Of a DNA stretch of 64,000 bases, positions 1 to 12,200 are shown in pieces. The stretch is from NCBI RefSeq assembly GCF_905220565.1, contig NC_059409.1:11402549-11466548 (forward strand), read 5' to 3'. The notes beneath the pieces are model-generated. The model saw only the letters and a list, made by a program, of their open reading frames with translations. It was not told the DNA's origin and did not search any database. The position numbers and the translations under genes were made by a program. Positions within the stretch are counted from its first letter, which is position 1. Every line of letters starts with the position of its first letter. Origin of the DNA: Melitaea cinxia. Taxonomy: Eukaryota > Arthropoda > Insecta > Lepidoptera > Nymphalidae.

Positions 1-239
1 TTATAAGGTTGTTATATTTTTAAATTTAGTCGTCATCGTATGATGGCAGTGATTCAAAAATTAGATCTTCGAAATTTTTGTGTTAGACTATTCAGTTCGA
101 AATTTTTATATATAGATAGACCTTGCTTATTTTTGAATAATTGAAATTTCGAGTTTAGTTAAAATTTTAATTATTTGATAAGCCAATATGAAAATTACAG
201 TGAAAGATAATGACTAAATCTTAATCTTCTTTTTAACAG
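1..239 (+). other. 3' end of gene A intron 10
   Basis: AT-rich sequence before exon 11, ending in a pyrimidine-rich run and CAG at 237-239. No repeat or other gene is recognised. Confidence 0.7.
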
Positions 240-3200
240 GCTATACTTTCTTTAAGTCCTTCAGTACATCCAAGATACAAATCTGGAGGTGATATACTAT
301 ATAGGCCTGTATCAAGCGGTACTCAAACCTACGACACAGACAAAGACTTATGGCCGCTCAATCAACCGCTGCCGAAGCTGGAAGCCCTGGCTCAGGTACA
401 TACAAAATATACATATATTAATGCTTCCATTTGAAAGAAGTCGGATAAGCGGCGGTCCTAGTGGATATATATTCACAATTACCCACAATTTACAAACATT
501 GTTAACGATAGCGATGCGTTTACTCTCTGTTTACACAATTTATTTATTTAATTTTTACAATGTTGTAAATATTTAATAATAATTATTAAGAGCTTTTAAA
601 ATGCAACGCCAGTGCTCCGGCGAGGCGCTGTACTCCTGCGACGCAGCGCCGGCGCCGCGAGACGTGCACGTCGCCTTCGTACTCTCCACGATCTGTCTCG
701 GCGAGATCGTCGACATTGACGCGAGTGAAGCTTTGGTGAGTAATCATTTCAAGTTCAATAATTCCTTTCACATGATACTCGAATATTTTTACGATTGACA
801 TAAGAATTCTTTGAAATACGTGCATGTTTCAAATACGTACCGCACAAGATTTCGATGTCAGCTTAATAGAATAGTTCACAAAACACAGATGCAAAAAGAG
901 AGAATAGCAATAAAGGAAATAAATTACAACAAAAAAGTCAAAGAACGGTCTAAAAATCTTTGGACTGGTTACGAAAGAAAAAAAAACTGTGCAAATAAAG
1001 CATTTTACAACAAATTGTCCAACTGTGAATTGTGAGTTCAGCCTATTGGAGTCCACAGTTAGGCCTCCACAAGTTTGCGCGACAAATGGCGTGAACTCAT
1101 GTGTTTTGCCCATAGTCACTACGCTGAGCAGGTGGGTCGGTGACCGCAGGTCGCAGGCTTTGTCGCACCGAAGACTCTGCTTCGACCGCCTTCGACCTGT
1201 CTATTTCAAAACCAGCAGTTGGATGGCTATCCCGCCATCGGTCGGCTTTTTAAGTTCCAATGTGTTAGTGAAACTGTGTTATCCCTTAGTCGCCTCTAAC
1301 GACACCCACGGGAAGAGAGGGAGTGACTATATTCGTTACTGCCATAACCACACAGCAGCCGTGTGTGGTCCAACTTAAGAAGGAAACTTAAACTAAATTT
1401 GTCACATCGCTCTACTGTGGCGAATGTACACAAGTTTTTTCCGATTTAACGATATTCCAGCTTTATGACATGGAGCACATTTTCTAGCCACTAACTATAA
1501 AAATGGATGGTGTATCTATTTATTACGTCACGCAATTAAGTCACATGTATTTTTTAACTCCTAGACGCAACTGTAGATAACAATAAATTTATATCACAAA
1601 TTTCAGAATATTCCAGGTGTTGTGGCATTTTTTACTGCAAAAGATATTCCGGGAAAGAATTCCTTCACTCCTCAGGAATTACCCTGGCAGAGTGCTGATG
1701 AAGAAATACTGGCCAGTAAAAACATATTGTACTTCGGCCAACCGATTGGCTTAATTGCGGCAGTAACAAGAAAGTTGGCTATCAAGGCTGCTGATTTAGT
1801 TAAAGTATCGTACACAAAGTACAATACAAAGCCAGTTTTAAGCATAGCAGACGCCCTGAACGCTCCGGATAAAGATAAACGGGTAAATATAATTTATTCA
1901 CAACTCATTAACGGAGGTAGGGCACGGTAGGAAATATCCTAATCAAAATCTCGGCAGCCCAACTAGGAAAGTACTTACCTCAACCTTACACAAGATCACA
2001 GCCACAATAATTGCTTGAAAAAGTAAAGATTTAAATCTTTGTCTTTTTGTCTTTTTCATATTTGAGAATTCTGATAAAATGTTTCTTATTATTGTTAATC
2101 GTTACAAAAATATACCATTGCCAATACTTTACACAAACAGGATTTAAAGATTTAAGCCACAGATTTAAGCCTTTACTTTTTCTCTTTTTAACATAAATGT
2201 CATAAAAATGAAATTATAATCGAATTAATAGAAATTGTTCAGTATCAGTCATTCATATATTTAGTGTCATAAATTCATGTATTAGTCATTTTTTGTCGCG
2301 TAATATATCGTAGTAGATGACGTGTTTTTATTCACGTCAAACCGACGTCTGTTTTAACCGATCACAAAAAAGGAAGGAAGAAGAGTAATACTTAACTTTG
2401 AGTACGTTATTCGCGGCATTTATGTATTACAATATAGGTATTTATAATGATATTTTGTTTTGCAATATTAAATATTTAATTGTTATTACAAGCTTCGCAA
2501 GGATATAACAGTCGATGCCAAAGATAAAGGGAACGACACAACCTATACAATCAAAGGACATTTCAACATCCCCGATCAGTATCATTTCACAATGGAGACG
2601 CAAAGCTGTAGAGTAGAACACACGCCACGCGGATTACACGTACAGTCGGCGACACAGTGGATGGACTTTATACAAATTGCCGTATCAAAATCAATGGATA
2701 TGCCGTTGAACAGGTAATCAAAACTGACTACGATTCAACTGACCAAAGTACAATGTTAGTCTTGTATAATCCTATGTAATAAAAAATTATACATCTGTTA
2801 CAATAAATAATCATTTTAAACAAACTAAAAAAAAACGCTTTTATAAATAAAACAAACTAAAAAGGGAATAATCTTATCAAATTAGTGTATTGTCATCGGT
2901 CCTCGATAAGTCTACTAAGTTTAAATTAAATCTGTACGTTTCAATGGGGTCAAAATAAGGTCCGAAGGAGTCGGTTACAAACATACAAACATATCATATC
3001 TCAAGCTAATAAAAAGCGCGTAAAAAAGGATAAATTTGTCAATAAATACACTGAAAATATATTAACAAATGTATAATCAAAACCATTTAGAACCTCCCAT
3101 ATACAACATTCGAGGATACGTACTGCTTTCAAGCAGTGTTGTTTTCCTGTGGTAAGTAAGGTGACTAGAGTTCTTGTGGGGTATTTGGGGTCGGCAACGC

Positions 3201-6200
3201 GCTTGCAATTCTTCTGGTGTTGCATGTGTCGTAATCACTTCCCAACAAGTGAGTCGTACGCTTTTATGCCAACCTAGTTATAAAACTGAGGTAAGGCACA
3301 GTAGCGAAGGTAAGGACACAGAAGGAAATTTCCTGTTCAAAATATGAAGCATCACGACTGAGTTATTACCTCGAACTTAAAGAAGATCACAGCTAAATAA
3401 TACTGTTTTCAAGCAGTATTGTGTTCCTGTTCTTGTGTTGGAGACGTCTATAAGCTACGGTAATCGCTTACCATCAGGCGAGCCGTACACTTTTTAGCCG
3501 ACTTGTTATAATAAAAAAAATTACAAAATAAATAAATGTGGCCATGTCTAAAACTGTATTTGACAACGCTTCAGCCAGTAACATCCCACTACTCGGCATA
3601 GGCCTCTTTCCCCATGTAGGAGAAGGATCAGGGCTTAATCCACCACGCTGCTCCAATGCGGGTTGGCGGATATATTCCCTACTATGTGTAAGGATCGCTA
3701 TCAGGTGTACATGATAACAACCGGGACTGACGGCTTAACGTGCTCTCCGAGATACGGTGGGGAGACCCGCAAGGACTGCACAAACACCCAGACTACGGCA
3801 AACACCTGTATGGCCAATACAAATGTTTGTCATGTGCGGGGATCGAACCCGCAACCGCCAGCGCAACAGGTACAATCCATGGCTGTAACCGTTGCGCCAA
3901 CGCGGTGTTAATCGCGGTATTTGACTAGTTTAAGACAAATTGGTAATTGCGAATAACGAGCTTATACGGTTCTTTAGAGAGTGCACTTTTATACATGTTT
4001 CTTTGACTAGATACTTGGTACTAGGTTTCATGCTGTAAATTTTGTTTTTTTTTATAGTCAGTCTCGAATTTGCTAATTCACTTTTTCAAAATTTAATGTA
4101 TATAATCAATTGGAATAAAAAAAGGTAATCGCTTACCATCGGGTGAGTCGTACGCTTGTTTACCGACCTAGTTGTAAAAAAAATGTGACGTGTAGCGTGA
4201 AGGTGTCGGTGAGAGCTGTGGGTGGGAGGGTAGATCGCCGTTGCGCAATAAACAGCTGCTTTCGTGAGCTCCGATAATTTAAAGTGCAAATAATAGTTAC
4301 AAGTGTTACAAAGACCAAATAACATCCCTAATTAAAATAACTTCTCGGAAAACAACTGTGACTACAAGTGAATTGGCGAATAACAGTGGAATAACCAAAA
4401 TAATAAGCCAGAAAAAGGAGACTGAACGGACAATCTATGCAAGTGAAAAATCCACGAAAAACAGTGAGAAACAGGAAATAGTCAACAAACAAGAGAAACA
4501 GTAATAAAAAAAAAAGTTACAAAGACGACAAAAACAACAAAAAAAATAGTAAGTACTGCAAAAATCATACAATCTAACTTTGAATAGAAATTAGTCGATA
4601 ACACAACTCCAACTAGCGCCATCTGTGGATGAGTCGCAAGAAACACTACTATATGAACTAAGTTTATCGATCTTACAGCAGCTGACTTTACAACTAGCGA
4701 CATCTATCGGCAAATAGCAAAAACATGGAAGACATGACTAAAATTTTAAAGTCAATTCAAATTGATCTAGCGGAACAAAAGACAGAAATGAAAGAAATGG
4801 AAGCGAATATTACTAAAAACATAACAAAGGCTATCAACGATAATTTTAAAACAATTGAATTGAAATATAATCAGTTAAACAAGCAATTACAAATTCAAGA
4901 AAATATTTTAGATCGTATAGAAAGGCACAACAGAAAGAAAAATTTGGTTTTCTTCGGCATTGAAGAAGGAGAGAAAACTTATCAAGAGCTAGAAAGTAAA
5001 ATCCTATATATAATAAGCACCATGAATATACATTGCGAACGAAATGAAATTGAATCTGTGAAGCGAGTTGGAAGGAAAAGTGAAAAACCAAGACCAATAA
5101 CAGTGACGTTTACTACTATGGGGAAAAAAATTACTCTATTACAAAATAAGAAAAACATCGAAAATAGCTCCATATATTTTAAAGAAGACTATCCACCCAA
5201 AGTTTTGGAGAAAAGGAAACAATTACAAAGTGAAATATTAAAATATAAAGCAGAAGGTAAAAAAGCTATAATTAAATATGATAAACTCATAGTATTACAC
5301 CAATACAAACCAAATGATAATCAACAACCATCGAAAAAGAGGAACCTACATAATATCTCTCCAAACCATAATAACAATAATAATATGAACCAAGTGTCGA
5401 AGAAGAACAAAACGGAAATTACAGCATTTATGCAACCAAAGAAAAGTTTCGAAAAAAACCAAAACTCTATGAACATTAACAATCGAAATTCTACATCAAG
5501 CACTTAGCAACCAACGGGCCCCCCTCTACTATTTCAACACCCAACACGGCTAGTCACCGCGGGGGAGAAAAGCGACATTGGTTTTTCTCTTGACTACAAC
5601 CCTCCTAAAAAAAAATACGGAATAAATACACAAAAGAAGAAAACAACAAATAACTTTTTTATTGGTACATATAATGTGAGAACGTTAGCAAGTAGTACAA
5701 AATTAATAGAATTAACAAACGCGTTAAAAAACATCAAATATGACGTCATTGGACTGTCAGAAGTAAGAAAATTGGGTTATGGTATTGATGAATATGAAAA
5801 TTTTATATTGTGCTATAACGGACAAACAAAAGGACGGCATGGAGTTGGCTTCATCGTAAAAAAGTATCTCAAACCCTGTATAAAAAGCTTCAGAGGATTT
5901 TCAGAGCGAGTAGCACTCTTAGACATAGAAATAAATAGCTTCACAATATCAATTATTCAGGTTTATGCACCCACCGAAGAGTGTGAAGTTTCAGAGATAG
6001 ATGATTTTTATAATACTTTACATAAAGCTCACCAAAATTGCAGCAAAAATGTAATAGTAATGGGCGATTTTAATGCGAGAGTGGGAAAAACGAACCCTTT
6101 GGACGGTCATATCTTTGGAAAATTTGGTTACGGATTTAGAAGCCCAAGAGGACAGCAATTAATACATTATGCTCAAGAATATAATTTGTCCATTATGAAC

Positions 6201-9200
6201 ACTTTTTTTAGGAAAAACCCCAGCCGGAAATGGACATGGAAATCGCCAGACCAAAAAAGTACAAACGAAATAGATTATATATTATCAAACTTTCCTAAAC
6301 GATTCCATGACGTGCAAGTTCTAAACAGCATTATGTTTTCATCAGACCATAGAATGATTAGATCAAAAATATCACTTATACCAATGAAAAAAAGCCGAAT
6401 AAAATACAAGTCTCCAAATTACACACTAACAAATCAAAATCATGCTAATTTCTTTTTACAGAAATTAAAAAATAACATAGAAGCTATAAAGATAGGTAAT
6501 ACATATTCGGGTCAAACTGTTTATGATATATTAGAAAAATGTATATTGGAAAGCCTAAAAATGGATAAAAAAGTAAAGAAAAGCAAGGCAAATACAATTC
6601 TTACTGAAGAAACTTTAAATCTAATTAAACAACGCCATCAGTTACAAATTTTGAAGCCAAAAAATTCAGAATATAGAAGGAATCTTAGCTTAACTTACAA
6701 AAAAACTAATAAAAACATTAGAAAAGACTACAACATGTACAGATCAGACATAATAGAGAAACATCTAGTTAAAAGTAGAAGCTGCAAACGAGCATATAAA
6801 GAGCTCCGCACATGTAAATCTTGGATATCAAGTTTAACACAAAACTCTACCAGTACAACTAGTAGAGATAATATACTTAAAATAGCTACAACATTTTTCG
6901 AAAATCTCTATGATCAAAAAAGCACATGTGACCACGTTGGACCTCACAGTTTCTACTCTCAAAAAGAATCTACCGCTCTTGTATGGAATGAAAAAGAGAT
7001 AGCGCAAAAAATAAAGAAACTAAAACCAGAAAAGAGTCCTGGCCCTGATGGAATCCCAAACGAAGCAATAAAACTCGGAACAACAATTCTAACACCAGTA
7101 ATAACCATGTTATTTAATAAAATTACCGAAAAACAGAGAGTGCCCGAGCAATGGACAAAGTCGAACATAATATTATTATACAAAAAAGGCGATCCAAAAA
7201 ATATAAAAAACTACAGACCTATTAGCCTTTTGCCCAGTCTATATAAACTCTTCTCATCCTGCATATTAAGTCGAGTAACTGAAAAAATCGATGAAAATCA
7301 GCCAGTAGAACAGGCAGGTTTTAGAAAGGGCTACTCAACAATCGACCACATTCATGTCCTCGAAAATATTTTAGAAAAATATAAAGAATTTCAAAGGCCT
7401 CTCTACCTAGCCTTTGTGGATTATCAGAAGGCATTCGACTCTATCTCACATAAATCAATCTGGAAAGCCCTTGCAGATAATAAAATAGACCAAACGTACT
7501 GCAACATAATACGAGACATCTATGAGAGGAGCACAAGCAGAGTGAAATTAGAAACTAGTGGTCCAGAAATAAAAATCAAAAGAGGTGTGAAGCAAGGCGA
7601 CCCTCTATCGCCTAAACTCTTTATAGCGGTGCTAGAAAACATATTTAAAAACCTCGACTGGAAAGACCTCGGTATTCAGATAAAAAATACTCACCTTAGT
7701 CACCTCCGCTTCGCAGACGACATAATATTATTTTCAGAATCCAGTGCACAACTAGAAAAAATGATTCAATCACTACAACTAGAAAGTGAACAAGTTGGTT
7801 TGGAAATGAACCTAGAAAAAACAAAACTGATGACAAATTCTACAAAAACACCTATTAAAATTGGAAACGTATACCTAGACTATGTTGACTCCTATATTTA
7901 CCTTGGAAAACAAGTATCATTCCATTCTAACAATAACTTTGAAGAAATATTAAGAAGAATAAATATATCATGGCAAAAATTCTGGGCCCACAGAGAGATA
8001 TTTAAAGGAGAATTGCCGCTTTATATTAAAAAGGTAGTAATGGATAGTGGTATTCTTCCCTGCCTTACGTACGGTTCACAAACTTGGATATTCACTAAAC
8101 AGATAAAAGAAAAAATACGAACATGCCAAGCAGCAATGGAAAGATCAATCCTATCTATAAGAAGAATAAACAAAACACGTAACAGCATCATAAGAAAAAG
8201 AACAAAATTAATAGACTTCTTACATCACTCTATGAAATTGAAATGGAAATGGGCAGGACATCTGGCTAGAATGCACGATACTCGATGAACCAAACGAGTG
8301 GTGATATGGGAAGGGCCCAAGGGGAAAAGAAAGAGAGGAAGACCGAGCAAAAGATGGATCGATGATATCCAAGCTATAGCAGGAAAGGAATGGCATATTG
8401 GAGCAAAGAATAGAAATCTGTGGTCACAAATGGAGGAGGCCTTTACCCTATAGAGGGGTTCTCATTTATTTTTTAAGCTATTGATAATTTTAATTTATTG
8501 ATCAATTTTTTTCAATATTTTCTATTCATATTTCGCAATTATTAATAAACTTAATTACTTATTATATCGTTTATATATTTTTTTTATAAGAATGCAATTT
8601 TGAATGTAAATTTTTTAAAATCAATTTTAAAAGCTATAAACATTTTATCGCAATTATGATTTTAATTTAATTTATAGAGATATTTTTTCTTTTAGTAAAT
8701 TGGCTTAACTTATTATTATAATGAAAGAAATTATATGATAATTTATTTGTCAATGAAAATGTATGCTATATGAAATGAGAAATAAAAAGGCTTATTTATT
8801 TATTTATTTTATTTAATCAATTGGAATAAAAAAAGGTAATCGCTTACCATCGGGTGAGTCGTACGCTTGTTTGCCGACCTAGTTGTAAAAAAAATGTGAC
8901 GTGTAGCGTGAAGGTGTCGGTGAGAGCTGTGGGTGGCGGGTATGGCGGCAAGGGCTCGCGCTCGGCGCTGGTGGCGTGCGCATGCGCGCTGGCCGCGCGC
9001 CGCCTCGGCCGCAACGCCGCGCTCGCGCTGCCGCTCGCCCACAACATGCTCGCCATCGGCAAACGGCAGCCCGCGACCTTCCTCTACGAGGTACGCGAAG
9101 TTTGAAATAATAATATAGTAAGAAATAGCAATCGATTTACTAACGACTAGCCCGTTGGCGCAGTTTGTAGTGACCCTGCTATCCGCTCCGAGGGTTGTGG

Positions 9201-12200
9201 GTTCTATTCCCACCCCGAGTCTGGGTGTAATATATATATTTATTTGTATAATTATGTATTATTTATAAGTATGTTTATATATACATATATGTCGCTATGC
9301 CAGTCGGCTGTTACCTATATCACAAACATTAAGTTGCTTACTTTAGGAACAGACGATCGTGTGCATATTGTGTAGATATTTATTTATTTATTTTAATGTA
9401 ATGAAATTATTTATTTATCTTTTGGAAGTTAACCCTTTATTATTCTTTTTTTTCGGGAATTGTAAAATTATTGTCACATTTAAACTTTTAGATGATTTTG
9501 TTTTATGAATTGTAAAAAGAATTGTCCTAGGGGTCATTGTTATCTGGAATAAAGATTTATTGATTGTTTTGATGACCTTTTTTAAATCAACATCTGATAA
9601 AATAATCTAAAGACTAATACTGAAAATTATTGAAACTCGATACTAAAATAATCGATTTTGTTTTTTTTTTTTTTGAGGGCTTATCTCTAACTTTACCTAC
9701 TACAATATTTTATGGACATAGATATTTTAATGAATACTAAATCGTTTTAGATTTTACTTATTATTTTTGTTGAAAACAAAACTACGTGCAGTTTTCAACA
9801 CCTGGACGATGCGCAAAGTGATCACCACTTTTTGACCTTGATTTCAATATCCGTGTCGATAACTGAAGCCTCAAATAAGCGTTGACTAAATTTAGTACTT
9901 GAACTTGGTATCAAAATGTTTATTGATATATTTTTAAATAAAGAGGCAATAAGAATGGCGAGGGTATCAAAAAAAGTTCTGTTCATTTCAGATTACTGAT
10001 TGGGATATAGTAACATTTTTCAAATTTCAGGTGAGCGTAAACGACGATGGTATTATTCAACAAGCGGATGTATCGTTTTACTCAGACTGTGGTATAACAT
10101 ACAGCGAATCGCCTGTTAACACTATTGCCTCGGTTATGACAAATTTGTATGAATCGTCTAGATGGAACATCAAAGGGTACAGCGTACTTACTGACAAACC
10201 TAGCAATACTTGGTGCAAGGCTCCAGGTAAGATTTCTACTATTGGTGTTTGAAAAAAAAAACATATCGTTTCTCCTTGAAATTTATAAATTCTAAATATA
10301 CTTCACCAAGGTGAACCAACTATTGAACCATTTACTTTATGGAACTCAAAAATACATATATAAACATACCAAAAGACAAATACACTTATTCATATACATA
10401 ACACACATATATACCTACGTATAATATTTATTTTATTGAATGAATAATAGCTTATTAAACATTATACATATTTACAATTCACAACTTAAGAACTAAATAT
10501 TTACAAATAGTTTTGGTCCAAATCATGTCCACGTGGAATTGTGCCAAGAATGCTGGCAGCATTTCCTCGTTGAATCGCTATGCCGATTCTCTGGGCAAAA
10601 ACTGCATCAGCCCTCATAATAATCTGTATTCTGTATGTTGTGTTGTTGTTGTTGTTGTACACGGGCTATTTTCCGCAACTCGACGTCTAGGTGCGCTTTT
10701 TTTGCGTGATCGGCTGGTGGGCACTATTCGTGCCAGCCAAGCTCCTTGAGGAAGCCTAGCAGACCCTTCACGTTGCCGACGACTTCCTGGAGCAACCTCG
10801 GTGTCCCAAGGTGTAGTGCCCTATAGTTCGCCACGCCACCGCATTCCAGCAGGATATGTGAGGCCGTTTCCTCTGCCTCCAGGCACGCTCTGCACAGGGG
10901 GCTGTCTGTAACACCTAGATTGTGTAAGTGCTTGTTAAGCAAGGCATGTCCGGTAAGCGCCCCGACCAGTAGTCGGAGCTGGGCTCTTTCATAACCGCGA
11001 AGTTTGCGGGACAATCCTGGGTTGATCGTCGGAAGAGCTTCCTTGGTCTGCCTGCAGATAGTTAGGTTTGTCCAATATTCTTGGTGCATTACCTTGGTGT
11101 TGTGTCGCAGCTGGCTGCGCAGCCATCCGAATGGCAGAGGCAGAATGGGTTCGGGTCCGTGGACCCTCATCTCCGATCCATTCCTCGCCAGTCGGTCGGC
11201 CGCGTCGTTGCCTCGCGATCCACTGTGTCCCTTTATCCATTGAAGGGTAATGGTGTTTGTTTCACTTACCTTCGTCAGAGCTCGATGGCACTCGTATATT
11301 AGCCCTGATGTCATAATGTCGCTCTATAGGGCTTGCAGGACCGATCTGCTATCGGAAAGTATACGGATTGGAATACCCTGTACCTCTCTAGACTTGATCG
11401 CTGTTGCTGCCATTATGATTCCCATGCATTCCGGCTGGAAGACGGTGTTGTGGGTTCCTAATGGCGATGAGATGTGGACATTCAGATCTTCTGAGTAGAC
11501 CCCAGAACCTGTACCTGTTGATGTTTTCGACCCGTCTGTGAAGATTCTTAACTCTCTAGGGTTGAGGCCTTCACCTGGGTCTTCGTGTAATTGTATTCTG
11601 TATTTTTTGTCGAATACGTACTGTTTGGGTATCCTGTCGGTAACCGCTTCGACGAGCGGTTCCCTGTTTGCCAGTTCGCCAAGTATTCCTGTATGTGCTA
11701 CCTTTACGTTCCTCCACAGGTTTAGCTTCCTGAGCCTTACCGCAGCCGCTCCCGCCTCCTGTTGGATAAACAGGTACAGCGGCGGCAGGTTCAGTAGGGC
11801 TTCCAAGGCGGCTGTCGGAGTAGTCCTCATGCAGCCCGTAGTCGCCATGCAAGCTAGCCTTTGAAGTCGTTGTAATTTTGCTTCACCGGTGATTAGTCTG
11901 GTTCTCGGCCACCAAACCACAGCACCGTAGCTGATAATTGGCCTGATGACGGACTGGTACAGCCACAGAGTGATTTTTGGGGATAGACCCCATTTCTTAC
12001 CTATCATTCTGCGGCACTGCCAGAAGGCTATTGTAGCCTTGTCAATTTTGCTGTTGAGATGTTTGCTCCAGTTCAGTTTGCTATCTAGAATAATTCCTAG
12101 ATACTTTACCTCCGAGCTGAACTGTAGCTCTGTACCGAACAGTCTAGGGGGTTTGTAGCTCCCCAATTGCCGTTTGTTAGTGAACATTACCTGTTCCGTC

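Larger units (their letters stand above)
4226..8813 (+). mobile_element. RTE-type LINE, near full length, inserted in gene A exon 15
   Basis: About 4.6 kb between the 123-bp duplications. It has a 0.5-kb 5' leader, ORF1 (4725-5507), ORF2 in the same frame (5508-8453, one nonsense codon), an AT-rich 3' untranslated region of about 360 bp and a terminal run of TTTA units. ORF2 has an apurinic-type endonuclease followed by reverse transcriptase and no RNase H, with the C-terminal tail typical of the RTE clade. Long target duplications have been reported for RTE elements. It lies in the orientation of gene A. Likely 5' complete, since the leader precedes ORF1 by 500 bp. Confidence 0.9.

Noticed and set aside
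8809..9213. 134-codon minus-strand frame with an Arg/Ala-rich core
   Set aside because: It is the antisense shadow of GC-rich exon 15 of gene A.
9147..9220. tRNA gene in the SINE head
   Set aside because: A- and B-box-like motifs are present but the arms do not pair as a cloverleaf, and the same head recurs in repeats with AT-rich tails.
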